Origin: Lolium rigidum
Lineage: Eukaryota; Streptophyta; Magnoliopsida; Poales; Poaceae
NCBI RefSeq assembly: GCF_022539505.1
Contig: NC_061508.1
Coordinates: 36,512,256-36,576,255 of the forward strand
Length of the DNA: 64,000 nucleotides
Reading direction: 5' to 3'
Shown here: positions 10,122 to 22,915 of the stretch, piece after piece
How the letters are laid out: each line of letters opens with the position of its first letter
Numbering within the stretch: position 1 is the stretch's first letter
Translations under genes and position numbers: made by a program
Notes under the pieces: generated by a model
What the model was told of the DNA's origin: nothing
Seen by the model: only the letters and a program-made list of their open reading frames with translations
The model's database searches: none

Positions 10122-12226
10122 ATGGCCAACCCTGAAAATACTAAGTTGTGTGACTTCACTAGCACAAATAACAATGATTTCCTATGCACACCTATTGCTC
10201 CACCTGCTACTACAGCGAGAATTCTTTGAAATTAAACCTGCTTTACTTAATCTTGTCATGAGAGAGCAATTTTCTGGTGTTAGTTCCGATGATGTCTGCT
10301 GCCCATCTCAATAATTTTGTTGAACTATGTGAAATGCAAAAATATAAAGATGTAGATGGTGACATTATAAAATTAAAATTGTTTCCTTTCTCATTAAGAG
10401 GAAGAGCTAAAGATTGGTTGCTATCTCTGCCTAAGAATAGTATTGATTCATGGACTAAATGCAAGGATGCTTTTATTGGTAGATATTATCCCCCTGCTAA
10501 AATTATATCTTTGAGGAGTAGCATAATGAATTTTAAACAATTAGATAATGAACATGTTGCTCAAGCTTGGGAAAGAATGAAATCTCTCGGTTAAAAATTG
10601 CCCAATCCATGGACTCGACTACTTGGATGATCATCCAAACCTTCTATGCAGGACTAAATTTTTCTTCGCGGAATTTATTGGATTCAGCTGCTGGAGGTAC
10701 CTTTATGTCCATCACTCTTGGTGAAGCAACAAAGCTTCTTGATAATATGATGGTTAATTACTCTGAATGGCACACGGAAAGAGCTCCACAAGGTAAGAAG
10801 GTAAATTCTGTTGAAGAATCCTCTTCCTTGAGTGATAAGATTGATGCTATTATGTCTATGCTTGTTAATGGTAGGACTAATGTTGATCCTAATAATGTTC
10901 CGTTAGCTTCATTGGTTGCTCAAAATTCTAGACCACATCCTGCTAATGGTAATTCTTATGGTAGATATGTTTCACCTAATGAGGAAAAGATGTTAGAAAT
11001 TGAAAGGTCCACCAAGAGCTTTATGCAATCACAGTATGAGCAAAATAAATTGTTTACTAAAACTATGAATGAGCAATCTACCTTGTTGAAGAAAATAGGA
11101 AATCAACTTGAAAATCTGAATATGGAGATTTCGGGTTGCAAACTAAACTTGCAAATGCTGAAGACCGAATCTCATACATGTCTGTGTCACAATCTTCTTT
11201 AATTAATAAAATGGCTGCTAAACCTGATGATATTGAAAATAAAATTGTTACTACAGCAAATGCCATCCAAGTTAGAATTAATGAGAATATAAGATTAATG
11301 GCTGAACTGCGTGCTAGGTGGGATAGAGAAGAAAATGAAAAACTAGCTAAAAAGGAAAATGTAGCTAAAGTTTGGACTATTACCACCACTAGCAATGCTA
11401 ATGATTTATATGTTGTTGCACCTCCTACTATCAATGGTAAAATAATTGGTGTTGGCAATGCTTCTACTCCTAGTGCAAAGCGCGCAAAATTACCTGAAAC
11501 TGCTAAAACTGCTGAACCTGCTTGTGATAAAACTGCTGAAATTTTTTCCAACCTTGGGGATGATAATCCCATTGCTTTAGATTGTAATGATTTAGATTTT
11601 GATAATTGCCACATCTCTGAAGTTATAAAGTTCTTGCAAAAACTTGCTAAGAGTCCCAATGCTAGTGCTATAAATTTGGCTTTCACAAAACATATTACAA
11701 ATGCTCTCATAAAAGCTAGAGAAGAGAAACTAAAACTTGAAACTTCTATTCCTAGAAAGCTAGAGGATGGTTGGGAGCCCATCATTAAAATGAGAGTCAA
11801 AGATTTTGATTGTAATGCCTTATGTGATCTTGGTGCAAGTATTTCGTTATGCCTAAAAAAGTCTATGATATGCTTGACTTGCCACCATTGAAAAACTGTT
11901 ATTTGGATGTTAATCTCGCTGATAATGCTAAAAAGAAACCTTTGGGGAAAGTTGATAATGTCCATATTATGGTTAACAATAACCTTGTCCCCGTTGATTT
12001 TGTTGTCTTGGATATTGAATGCAATGCATCTTGCCCCATTATATTGGGAAGACCTTTTCTTCGAACCGTTGGTGCTACTATTGATATGAAGGAAGGTAAT
12101 ATTAAATATCAATTTCCTCTCAAGAAAGGTATGGAACACTTCCCTAGAAAGAGAATGAAGGTACCTTATGATTCTATTATTAGAACAAATTATGATGTTG
12201 ATGCTTCATCCTTCGATGTTACTTGA
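10122..12226 (+). pseudogene. gag-protease polyprotein, multiply frameshifted
   Basis: The frame opens with ATG at 10122 (MANPENTKLC) and ends with TGA at 12224-12226, but it shifts at about 10210, 10590, 11150 and 11850. The first long piece holds the retrotransposon gag fold (LFPFSLRGRAKDWLLSLP, then IGRYYPPAKI, residues typical of the capsid region). The middle part is rich in Lys, Glu and Asn, with coiled-coil-like stretches (EKMLEIERSTKSFMQSQ). The last part is an aspartic protease with DLGAS as the catalytic motif (about 11826-11842) and the flap/second half ILGRPFLRTVGA (12042-12077). I see no zinc knuckle, RT, RNase H or integrase. The LTRs are young, so the element either moved with an already damaged gag supplied in trans or the frame broke soon after insertion. 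Confidence 0.85.
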
Positions 12227-14794
12227 GATACACTTTCTGCGCCTAGCTGAAAGGCGTTAAAGAAAAGTGCTTATGGGAGACAACCCATGTTTTTACTACA
12301 GTATTTTTGTTTTATATTTGTGTCTTGGAAGTTGTTTACTAATGTAGCAACCTCTCCTTATCTTAGTTTTATGTTTTGTTGTGCCAAGTAAAGTCTTTGA
12401 TAGAAAAGTAAGTACTAGATTTCGATTACTGCGCAGTTACAGATTTCTTTGCTGTCACGAATCTGGGTCTATCTCCCTGTAGGTAGCTCAGAAAATTAAG
12501 ACAATTTACGAGCATGATCCTCAGATATGTACGCAACTTTCATTCAATTTGAGCATTTTCGTTTGAGCAAGTATGGTGGCCTAATAAAATCCATCTTTAC
12601 GGACTGTTCTGTTTTGACAGATTCTGTCTTTTATTTCGCATTGCCTCTTTTGCTATGTTGGATGAATTTCTTTGATCCACTAATGTCCAGTAGCTTTATG
12701 CAATGTCCAGAGTGTTAAGAATGATTGTGTCACCTCTGAACATGTGAATTTTTATTATGCACTAACCCTCTAATGAGTTGTTTCGAGTTTGGTGTGGAGG
12801 AAGTTTTCAAGGATCAAGAGAGGAGTATGATGCAATATGATCAAGGAGAGTGAAAGCTCTAAGCTTGGGGATGCCCCGGTGGTTCACCCCTGCATATTAT
12901 AAGAAGACTCAAGCGTCTAAGCTTGGGGATGCCCAAGGCATCCCCTTCTTCATCGACAACATTATCGGGTTCCTCCCCTGAAACTATATTTTTATTCCGT
13001 CACATCTTATGTACTTTGCTTGGAGCGTCGGTTTGTTTTTGTTTTTGTTTTGTTTGAATAAAATGGATCCTAGCATTCACTTTATGGGAGAGAGACACGC
13101 TCCGCTGTAGCATATGTACAAATATGTCCTTAGGCTCTACTCATAGTATTCATGGCGAAGTTTCATCTTCGTTAAATTGTTATATGGTTGGAATTGGAAA
13201 ATGCTACATGTAGTAACTCTAAAATGTCTTGGATAATTTGATACTTGGCAATTGTTGTGCTCATGTTTAAGCTCTTGCATCATATACTTTGCACCCATTA
13301 ATGAAGAAATACTTAGAGCTTGCTAATTTGGTTTGCATATTTGGTTTCTCTAGAGTCTAGATAACATCTAGTATTGAGTTTTGAACAACAAGGAAGACGG
13401 TATGGAGTCTTATAATGTTTACCATATGTCTGTTATGTGAGTTTTGCTGTACCGTTCATCCTTGTGTTTGTTTCAAATAACCTTGCTAGCCTAAACCTTG
13501 TATCGAGAGGGAATACTTCTCATGCATCCAAAATACTTGAGCCAACCACTATGCCATTCGTGTCCACCATACCTACCTACTACATGGTATTTATCCGCCA
13601 TTCCAAAGTAAATTGCTTGAGTGCTACCTTTAAAATTCCATCATTCACCTTTGCAATATATAGCTCATGGGACAAATAGCTTAAAAACTATTGTGGTATT
13701 GAATATGTACTTATGCACTTTATCTCTTATTAAGTTGCTTGTTGTGCAATAACCATGCTTCTGGGGACGCCATCAACTATTCTTTGTTGGATATCATGTG
13801 AGTTGCTATGCATGTCCGTCTTGTCTGAAGCAAGAGAGATCTACCACCTTCATGGTTGGAGCATGCATGTTGTTAGAGAAGAACTTTGGGCCGCTAACTA
13901 AAGCCATGATTCATGGTGGAAGTTTCAGTTTGGACATATATCATCAATCTCATATGAGAATAATAATTGTTGCCACATGCTTATGCATTAAAGAGGAGTC
14001 CATTATCTGTTGTCCATGTTGTCCCGGTATGGATGTCTAAGTTGAGAATAATCAAAAGCGAGAAATCCAAAATGCGAGCTTTCTCCTTAGACCTTTGTAC
14101 AGGCGGCATGGAGGTACCCCATTGTGACACTTGGTCAAAACATGTGCATTGCAAAGATCCGGTAGTCCAAGTTAATTAGGACAAGGTGCGGGCACTATTA
14201 GTATACTATGCATGAGACTTGCAACTTGTAAGATATAATGTACATAACTCATATACTTTATTACTACCGTTGACAAAATTGTTTCATGTTTTCAAAATAA
14301 AAGCTCTAGCACAAATATAGCAATCGATGCTTTCCTCTTTGAAGGACCATTCTCTTTACTTTTATGTTGAGTCAGTTCACCTATCTCTCTCCACCTCAAG
14401 AAGCAAACACTTGTGTGAACTGTGCATTGATTCTTACATACTTGCATATTGTACTTGTTATATTACTCTATGTTGACAATTATCCATGATATATACATGT
14501 TACAAGTTGAAAGCAACCGCTGAAACTTAATCTTCCTTTGTGTTCTTCAATGCCTTTACTTTGATTTATTGCTTTATGAGTTAACTCTTATGCAAGACTT
14601 ATTAATACTTGTCTTGAAGTACTATTCATGAAAAGTCTTTGCTTTATGATTCACTTGTTTACTCATGTCATTACCATTGTTTTGATCGCTGCATTCACTA
14701 CATATGTTTACAAATAGTATGATCAAGGTTATGATGGCATATCACTTCAGAAATTATCTTTGTTATCGTTTTACTCGCTCGGGACGAGCAGAAA
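12227..14794 (+). other. Non-coding internal region of the retrotransposon
   Basis: About 2.5 kb of T-rich sequence without pol domains sits where an autonomous Athila-type element would carry RT, RNase H and integrase. Two extra copies of CTAAGCTTGGGGATGC occur at 12859 and 12917, identical to the core of the polypurine tract at 14795. Confidence 0.7.
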
Positions 14795-14811
14795 CTAAGC
14801 TTGGGGATGCT
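14795..14811 (+). other. Polypurine tract
   Basis: CTAAGCTTGGGGATGCT abuts the 3' LTR and would prime plus-strand synthesis. Confidence 0.75.
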
Positions 14812-16407
14812 TGATACGTCTCCGACGTATCGATAATTTCTTATGTTCTATGCCATATTATTGATGATACCTACATGTTTTATGCACACTTTATGTCATA
14901 TTCGTGCATTTTCCGGAACTAACCTATTAACAAGATGCCGAAGTGCCGGTTCTCGTTTTCTGCTGTTTTTGGTTTCAGAAATCCTAGTAACGAAATATTC
15001 TCGGAATTGGACGAAACGAAGACCCGGGGGCCTATTTTTCCACGGAGCTTCCAGAAGACCGAAGAACATACGAAGTGGGGCCACGAGGTGGCGACACCAC
15101 AAGGCGGCGCGGCCTAGGGGGGGCCCGCGCCGCCCTATGGTGTGGCCCCCTCGTCTGGCCCCCGACTCTTCCCTTCCGCATACTTAAAGCCTCCGTCGCG
15201 AAACCCCTGATGCGAAAAACCACGATACGGAAAACCTTACTGAGACGCCGCCGCCGCCGATCCCATCTCGGGGGATTCGGAGATCTCCTCCGGCACCCCG
15301 CCGGAGAGGGGATTCATCTCCCGGAGGACTCTACACCGCCATGGTCGCCTCCGGAGTGATGAGTGAGTAGTTCACCCCTGGACTATGGGTCCATAGCGAG
15401 TAGCTAGATGGTTGTCTTCTCCTCATTATGCTTCATTGTTGGATCTTGTGAGCTGCCTAACATGATCAAGATCATCTATCCGTAATACTCTATGTTGTGT
15501 TTGTCGGGATCCGATGGATAGAGAATACCATGTCATGTTAATTATCAAGTTATTACATATGTGTTGTTTATGATCTTGCATGCTCTCCGTTTCTAGTAGA
15601 GGCTCTGGCCAAGTTTTTACTTTTAACTCCAAGAGGGAGTATTTATGCTCGATAGTGGGTTCATGCCTGCATTGACACACGGGACGATGATGAGAAAGTT
15701 CTAAGGTTGTGTTGTGCTGTTGCCACTAGGGATAAAACATTGGCGCTATGTCCGAGGATGTAGTTGTTGATTACATTACGCACCATACTTAATGCAATTG
15801 TCTGTTGTTAGCAACTTAATACTGGAGGGGTTCGGATGATAACCTGAAGGTGGACTTTTTAGGCATAGATGCAGTTGGATGGCGGTCTATGTACTTTGTC
15901 GTAATGTCCAATTAAATCTCACTATACTTATCATGTCATGTATGTGCATTGTTATGCCCTCTCTATTTGTCAATTGCCCGACTGTAATTTGTTCACCCAA
16001 CATGCTTTTATCTTATGGGAGAGACACCTCTAGTGAACTGTGGACCCCGGTCCATTCTTTTAATACTGAAATACAAATCTGCTGCAATACTTGTTTTACT
16101 TGTTTTCTCTGCAAACAATCATCTTCCACACAATACGGTTAATCCTTTGTTACAGCAAGCCGGTGAGATTGACAACCTCACTGTTTCGTTGGGGCAAAGT
16201 ACTTTGGTTGTGTTGTGCAGGTTCCACGTTGGCGCCGGAATCTCTGGTGTTGCGCCGCACTACATCCCGCCGCCATCAACCTTCAACGTGCTTCTTGACT
16301 CCTACTGGTTCGATTAAACCTTGGTTTCTAACTGAGGGAAACTTGCCGCTGTGCGCATCACACCTTCCTCTTGGGGTTCCCAACGGACGTGTCAACTACA
16401 CGCATCA
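14812..16407 (+). repeat. 3' LTR (1596 bp)
   Basis: The TG...CA boundaries match the 5' LTR, and the duplicated target CATGG follows at 16408-16412. Confidence 0.95.
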
Positions 16408-17672
16408 CATGGCAGGGATAAGAACTCCCCTATCATATCACTCCTCGTATTGATCCTAAGCATAGGTAATTTCAGCTCTTCGCATGATAAGGAAGGAGTA
16501 GGTCATGTCAAAAGTTGAAAACGTCACTACTTCGCGCTTGTTCGTCCAAGCAAATAGTTACGGCATGCACCAACCGTGTAGCATTAACTTTATGCATGTT
16601 GCATGTGCTACATATCCTTAGACTATGGAGCTGCGGATGCACGGCTCCACCCAATAACACCCAAATCTTACTGATCATACACATGTGTTTTTTCGTCCAT
16701 CATAGGCACATGTTAAGTAGCATTGATATATATTCAACATGAAAATGAGAAACTAATAACATAAACCTATTTTTACTTTACTCATGACTTGTAGTAGAAA
16801 CATTCACCGAGGTATCAAGCAAGAACATGACCACCAAATGCAAGATAATTTTTTTATGGCTTATTAGGGAACAATGGATGTTTTGGTATGTATAAATATG
16901 CACATATTATAGTAAAAAAGTCAAAGAAGAGAGTTTAGCTTTGACATCCGTGTGCCATGGTGCTTGCTTTTTAACACACCCAATTTATAGAGCCTGGCGC
17001 ATGATTTCCTTTCCGTGATACTTCTCTCTCGTTTCTTTCTGTGAGATTAATGCTCGGGCTTGGGCCATGCCGGGATAGCCTCGCACGTCCCATTTGTGCT
17101 TTGAACTATGCCGAGATCGAGCCAGTAAGCTCGTTAAGCGTGTAGTTCCATGCCTACATGTCACATTGCACCCTCAAAGCATCAAAGCACAACCTAGAAC
17201 ATTCCAGGATGCCATCGGGCCATGCCAGCGCGAACCTAACCTGACCTTGTGTTCTATAGATAAAACAAGCATGGAGAAGGGCAACCATAGCGGCACAGGG
17301 AATGGGAGACCGTAGTTGTGGCCGTCGTGGATGCTCCTAACAGGCTCACCATGGATGCTCTCGACGACATGCTTTGGTCGAGCGCCACTCCTTGATGGTC
17401 TCTAACCATGGACTCATGTACACTTGGTGAAGATGTGCTGAATCTGGATTCTAGAGGAGGCATTGGAGGAGCATGGAGAACGAAAATGGGGGACGGTGCC
17501 ATCCTCTTCACGTGTCTAGCAACTATAGATATCGATATGGGTTTCTTTTGGTTGCAGGAATGAAGTGACGACAAAGAGATGGTCCACCATGTCTTGGTCA
17601 TGGTTCTATGTATGTTACAAATGGGAAGCTAGCTAGTTGGTCCGAGTCAAGTGGGCTAGGAAATAAAGAAAA
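16408..17672. repeat. Background blocks R3 and R2, unit 3
   Basis: 16413-16830 continues the unit interrupted at 8267 and matches 7562-7900 and about 20470-20650. 16940-17580 is the second R2 copy, with the CACTA target at 'gacgacaaag' empty. The stretch ends where a Helitron-type 3' terminus begins. Confidence 0.65.
17254..17601 (-). pseudogene. Second copy of the conserved R2 minus-strand frame
   Basis: A 115-codon frame whose C-terminal two thirds align with the minus-strand frame at 4768-4995 (MPPLESRF, SSRASMVSL, CPSPCLF shared). As in the first copy, the 'SRASM' ATG is followed by GTGAGC. The extra N-terminal part (MTKTWWTISL...) is not matched there because a transposon replaced that sequence. 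No known domain is recognised. Confidence 0.3.
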
Positions 17673-19235
17673 CTAGATGATACCCCGCGCGTTGCAGCGG
17701 GATATAGTGTTAAAACTATTGCTTTATTCTGCAAACAATCTCTCGCATGTAATTAGAAAAATATGAAACAAAAACAAAGTTATTTGATTGTTGTCAAAGA
17801 AAACGGAAATACACTAATGTGTATAATTTATGTCAAGACCTATGAAGTGATATTAAGCCCCCTGTATATGAAATGCAGGTAGCATATATTCTTTAGTAGA
17901 AGAAAAATAGGTAGTAAATTATTGTAATTCCAAACAAACCTCACACACTCCAATTTGTAGGGTATTTTCACGAGGGTGTGTAGCCTTACTTGGAGACTTA
18001 TGAAAGAATACAAAATAGGAATATGTAGATCAGTAGACAGATTGCTACTCCGGCCACATTTCTTTGTATTCCGGTGAAATCACTGCACCTTGCATAGACA
18101 AAATAATAAATTCAGAGAAACTGTCAAAATAACATGAAAAGAAAAGCCTGATGAGTAGGAGAGACATAATAGCATGCATAATAGGAGATGATGAACATAT
18201 TGTATTTTCTGCAACCTTGCTAACTTGAACAACCAATGAGGGCAACAGACACGACCATTGAATTTTAGATGCTACTGCAACAATTAAAAGAATCAACGAT
18301 TAAGCATTTCAAAGAAAGCCCCAACTTCATCATCTAGTTGCTGTGATTCTGCCTCCAGTCCATTCCAATCTGTCATAGGTAGAAATGGGGATCACATAGA
18401 TATCTGATAATGGTCAAGCGGAGAGACCTGGTGCAGCCGGTTTAGCCCATAAGCAACTGTAGTTCCACTAACAAACAGACTGTCGGAGAGAAAGTCCCGG
18501 TTGATTATAGCATATAAATCAGAATATAAGAACATCAATACAGGTGAGGGGCGGCCCATCTAAACTCTGCTGATAATTAGGATTTTGATTCAGAGACAGT
18601 TGCCAATCCAAAGTGAAGGCAAGCAAACATGATGATCTTGGAGACGTGTTCGGCAATACAAGATAAAAATCCAAAAAGAATTAATCCAAGCCTGCAAAAA
18701 AAGGTGAGAAAATTCAGTTACCTTCCTGAAGTGCTACAATATCGCATCTATGGCATCTCTCGCAGCCGAAAGGAATAGAATCAGTCATCTATGGCATCTC
18801 TCACAGCCGAAAGGAATAGAATCTACCATCCGGGCCGTGTCTCTCATAATTCGAAGCAGACCACGTTATAAATGTATCTCCTCATTGCAGCTGACCACGT
18901 TGTAGTTGTAGATGTAAGAAATTCGTCGAAGTGGCGGTGCTGCTCTTCTTGATCACCATGCGAAGCTTAAGCTGTAGCGCCCGGTAGTCGATTTGGTGCG
19001 GGAGAGAACAGGCTGCCTTCCAACCAAGGATGAGAAAACAGACGGGTAGGAGGCACAGGTGAGCGAAGAGACGGGTGTGTGAGGGGTGGGAGGCGAGGAT
19101 GGGATTTTATTTTGAGGATGGGAAGATGAATCAATGGTAATGTTTCACCAAAAAAATGTAAGGTAATACTGTGTGGGTGGGGCCATGCAAAGGGAGATAA
19201 GAGGACATGATGGGTTTTTTTTTACTGGAAGAGAG
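17673..19235 (-). mobile_element. Candidate Helitron, 3' terminus supported
   Basis: Read on the minus strand, the sequence ends with a short GC hairpin (CCCGC paired with GCGGG, plus-strand 17684-17701), a 7-base spacer and CTAG followed by T. That is the classic Helitron 3' end and target. The left (plus-strand) boundary at 17673 is therefore good. The other end is tentative: a TCCTCTCTTCCAGT stretch on the minus strand near 19235 is followed by an A/T target. No Rep/helicase is encoded, so it would be non-autonomous. A 41-bp tandem duplication ('catctatggcatctctc') lies at about 18744-18825. Confidence 0.45.
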
Positions 19236-19869
19236 GATACGATGGCTGTCCTTTAGACTGTTGGGCTGCACCTAAACTCCTGGTTAGAACGGAAGAATGT
19301 AAAAGAACGGAATTGATTGGCAGTTTATGATGTTGGCAAGACTGCTGAGGTGGAAGTCTTGGATTGCTTGTAGATACATGATGAGGTGGATACCTTGCAT
19401 GTACAGGAAAATGAGATCACCTATTAAGAATAGAAAGATGAGGCGTCATGACAACTTCGGGCTGTGTCAGCCCGAGCATAGTCCAGCTAGTCATGTTAGG
19501 ATGTGTCACCCATTTCTCGATTTTAAGAACCGACACCGCTCGATGTGTCATGTGATGCTAGCCTGACTCAAAATTTCATGCAGTATCGTGTTTGAGCTAT
19601 GATTTTTTTTTCGAGCCTTGTGATGGGCTGACAATCCTGGCCCAAGTCCCAACACTACATGGGCCTTTCCCCAATATTCTTTAAGTTGCTTGACTTCATT
19701 TTTGATTATCATTTTTTCCTCCTATTATTTGTTACTTGCAGTTTTTCTATTTGTTGTCTGAAGTGGATTGTTATTGTTCACTAGTACCAAAGAACCTTCT
19801 ATAAAAAAAATAGTAAGAAAGCATGACTTCTAGTTTGATTGTACCAATCTCGTCAGACGTTGATGTTGT
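19236..19869. other. No gene seen; background DNA
   Basis: Low-copy sequence between the Helitron candidate and an R1 copy. A short plus-strand frame at 19327-19566 has no recognisable motif. Confidence 0.3.
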
Positions 19870-20168
19870 TAAAATTATGGCCGACTTTGCCACATGGAAA
19901 CTTTGGAATGTTATGTCCGACAAGATGTGGTATTGTATTCTCCGATGCTTCCTAGTCCTAGTGCCACTACAAGAGAATGGTTGAAACTTGCAAGGTTTAT
20001 AGCACTTTTTTTGGATCGTCAACCTACCATCGGAAGGCAGCTAAGCTGATCGTCTCTCTCGCTCTCCCTAGCTTATAAGCAGAGTAACCCAAGTGTGTTT
20101 GGTTTGATGTGTTGCAGCTGCCATGAAAATACGAGGACACATTGACATTGGCTCACGATGGTACGTAT
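19870..20168. repeat. Background block R1, copy 3
   Basis: Same ordered landmarks as the other R1 copies ('ggccgactttgccacatgg', 'atcgtcaacctaccat', 'gaaggcagctaag', 'tttgatgtgttgcag'). It is interrupted near its end by a Stowaway MITE. Confidence 0.65.
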
Positions 20169-20170
20169 TA

Positions 20171-20406
20171 CTAGCTCCGTTTCAAGGAATAAGGCACACT
20201 CGTTTTACGAGCTTTTTATTTGACCAAGAATTACTTCAAATAGATAAAGATTGTTTATATGAAATTAACATCATTAAAAAGTGCTTTTCAATATGAATCC
20301 AACGATACTGATCACATATAATATAATCAAGATTTTGTTGGTCAATTTTTATGGCCAAAGTTCGTCTTAGAATGCGCGTGCGCCTTATTCTTTGAAATGA
20401 AGGTAG
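20171..20406. mobile_element. Stowaway-type MITE (Tc1/Mariner)
   Basis: This 236-bp element is flanked by TA on both sides (20169-20170 and 20407-20408). Terminal inverted repeats CTAGCTCCGTTTCAAGGAAT and its imperfect partner at the right end (gccttattctttgaaatgaa...) match the Stowaway consensus. Inner parts are also inverted ('ttgacca' against 'tggccaa'). It is non-coding. Confidence 0.85.
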
Positions 20407-20408
20407 TA

Positions 20409-21520
20409 GAGTGTAAAACGTTCCTCGTGATGCAGTTTAATTATCTAGCAAGTAGTAGTTCGGTGCCGTGATGAAATGTGACGGCTCCACCCACTAACGC
20501 TTAAATCTTAAGGCTCTTACATAATTATTTTTCGTCAATCATAGACTTGTGATAGGCAGCGTTGATTTACGTTAACACGAGAATGAAAAACTAATGACAT
20601 AAAAATAAACATATTTTAACTTTACTGGTGACTTGCAGTAGAAACAGTCACCAGGATATCATGCAAATCGAAAACCTAAACTCATGGACCTTAGAAGCGA
20701 TTTTGCTTTTAGGCGAGTCCGAAACCCGGATTCCCCAGGATTTGACACGGCGACTTTTTAACAAAAACAAAAGGCACCGTGTACCAAATGCTAGCTGCAT
20801 CATGGAACTTTAATCCCACTTGTTACTTGTAGTGATTGGAGACTGAAAATTTTCCCGGAAGAACCGTAAGTGAATCATGCAGGCAGTCCATACAAGCAGG
20901 GAGGATCACCACGAAATACAGTACACATTCAGTTGTAAAAAAACAAAATAAATTCAGTACACTTTTTTTTTTGAACAAACAGTACACATTCACCACGCGG
21001 CCTCTTCGGAGAAGCAGCTGCATATGCGAGGAAAGGTTGTAGCCCGAGTCCACTGTCAGATTGCATCTGCGAGGAAAAGATGAATTAAAAACGTTTAAAA
21101 GCCCAGGCCGGGGACAGGAAACGCGCCCGTGAACCGTGTCACGGGATATCATCTTGCAGAGTCGTATTTCTCTCTCAAAAAAAGCTTGCAGAGTCGTATT
21201 GCAACTGCCGCTGCCTGCGCTAACCACCCGGCCTAACTGAAGATTTGACTAATGATCCGTGATTCTGCATGCAGACATGCAACCTGTTGCAGGAAAACCG
21301 GTTATCGTGGTTTGGTCGACTCACTCTTCGTCATTAACCTGACATGGACCATTGTGATCATATTATTGATGTGCCGCTCACTACCTCCGTGGAAAACAAC
21401 AAGTAGGCCAGCTAATCAATCATGCCGGCAGGGATTACGAGTAGTCAGTCACCATGCTTACAAGCAAAGCATGCGCTTTGCATCATTCATCAGCGTCTTT
21501 GGCTGGCCGATCACTCAAAT
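20409..21520. repeat. Background blocks R3 and R4, unit 4
   Basis: 20409-20650 resumes the unit after the MITE and matches R3 ('ctccaccca.taac', 'tcgtcaatcatag', 'gaaaaactaat.acataa'). 20740-21510 is the best-preserved partner of R4 at 2440-3060. The order R1-R3-R4 is informative about the ancestral unit. Confidence 0.6.
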
Positions 21521-22620
21521 GCATGGTAGATACGAGCAACAAGTTATGTTTAAAATTATGTACGGTTAATCAAATTCACAGCTACAAAATTTCACACACT
21601 GTCATAAGCAGCACAAGAAACGTGAAAAGACATTAACCTAGCTACTACGACCATCATGTTTGGATTTGTTTTCCTAGCTGTATTTCGAATTCATATTACT
21701 TAGTACAATATTACTTTGAGATTGTATGTTTGCAGAAAACAATAAACTGCGGCCCGGAGGAAATATTGGCGGTAAACTTGTGGATATTTCAGAAAACATT
21801 GTACACTTGAGTGCAATTGCGAGTCAATGACCATATTATCCTAACATAGCCATGGTGGTTGCAACACATGGGATCTTATTAATATGGGTGAAGGGACACC
21901 TCGTGCCATATACCTCAGCTCCAGATGCTAGAGAGATCACACTGGCCTCGAGGAAGCAAAGATAGGAGGATATATATGCTATGCAAATATCAAACAACCA
22001 TGATGAAAGTGTGGTATGAGGTTTCTTCAAAAACTACCATGCAAATCTTGCAATGGTTATCTTCTAGCCTACCTAATTTGGTTTGGGAGACACCTAGGAA
22101 TACATCATCAGAAACACGATGCCACAACTTCCTGATGATCATTTTCCATCAGGAAATGTTGTAATTGACTCGCCCTCTCCTAACGGTTAACGCTCAGATC
22201 TTTTGAGGGCTTGTACAAAAAAGTCACCCTCAACTTTCTGGAGAAGCTGCCTCCTAAGGGACACTTCTTTTGAGCTTATGCTTATACATAAGCCGGTTTA
22301 TGCGTTTCACTGGGGAGAAACTGTCATGGGGATAAGCTCTTAGAAACTGTTCCCCCTATTCTTTTGGGCTTTTGAGATTTTTTGTTTGTTCGTTGTGATG
22401 AGTTTTGTAATGCCTGTAATGCCCCTATATTTATATGTGTCCTAGATAAGTGATGAACCGATAATAACATATGTATTGAGAGTTTATTTTATCAAAAAAT
22501 GAGATTAAATAAATCAAGAAATATCTTGGTGATTTTGAAGTTACAATAACACATGGCACAGAAGTGTCCATGACCAATTCGTATCACATGAGTTAAACCA
22601 GTATTCACAAAAGCAATTGA
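21521..22620. other. No gene seen; background DNA
   Basis: No frame resembles a known protein. The part at about 22195-22390 has an unusual run of 'gggctt'/'aagcc'-type motifs that may be a decayed MITE; I could not define termini. Confidence 0.3.
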
Positions 22621-22915
22621 GGGCTCCTTTGATTCAAAGAAATATGGAGAGTGTAGGAATAGGAAAGGTGTAGGATTGGAATGTCATGCCAAGTTGAATC
22701 CTATAGGAACATGGTGTGTCTTTGATTGTGGCAAAGGAATTTTTCATGAGGTATGAGCTAATGTTTTTTTCTATAGAATTTGCACTACAAGATTTCTATA
22801 GGAATAGTTTCTATAGGATATGTTCCTCTGAATCAAATAACTTGTATAGGAAATTTTCCCATAGGAACCAAATTCTACATAATTCCTATGTCAATCCTAT
22901 GAATCAAAGGAGCTC
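22621..22915. mobile_element. Tourist/PIF-Harbinger-like MITE
   Basis: This 295-bp element has inverted termini GGGCTCCTTTGATTCA and, on the right, tgaatcaaaggagctc. The 3-bp flanks are TGA and TAA, compatible with a TWA duplication with one change. It is rich in 'tcctataggaa' motifs and non-coding. Confidence 0.7.

Larger units (their letters stand above)
8268..16407 (+). mobile_element. Complete non-autonomous Athila-like LTR retrotransposon
   Basis: The 8140-bp element is bounded by TG...CA LTRs and a 5-bp target duplication CATGG (8263-8267 and 16408-16412). Order: 5' LTR, tRNA-Asp-type primer site, gag-protease frame with several frameshifts, about 2.5 kb of non-coding sequence, polypurine tract, 3' LTR. 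There is no reverse transcriptase, RNase H or integrase, so it depended on enzymes from another element. Length, LTR size and lack of pol fit the Triticeae family known as Sabrina, but I could not confirm the name. By hand count the LTRs differ by roughly 25 substitutions plus several small indels over about 1.6 kb (about 1.5-2%), indicating fairly recent insertion. Confidence 0.93.

Noticed and set aside
11078..12139. 353-codon open frame on the minus strand
   Set aside because: It is antisense to the gag-protease region of the retrotransposon; the plus strand carries the recognisable gag and protease motifs.
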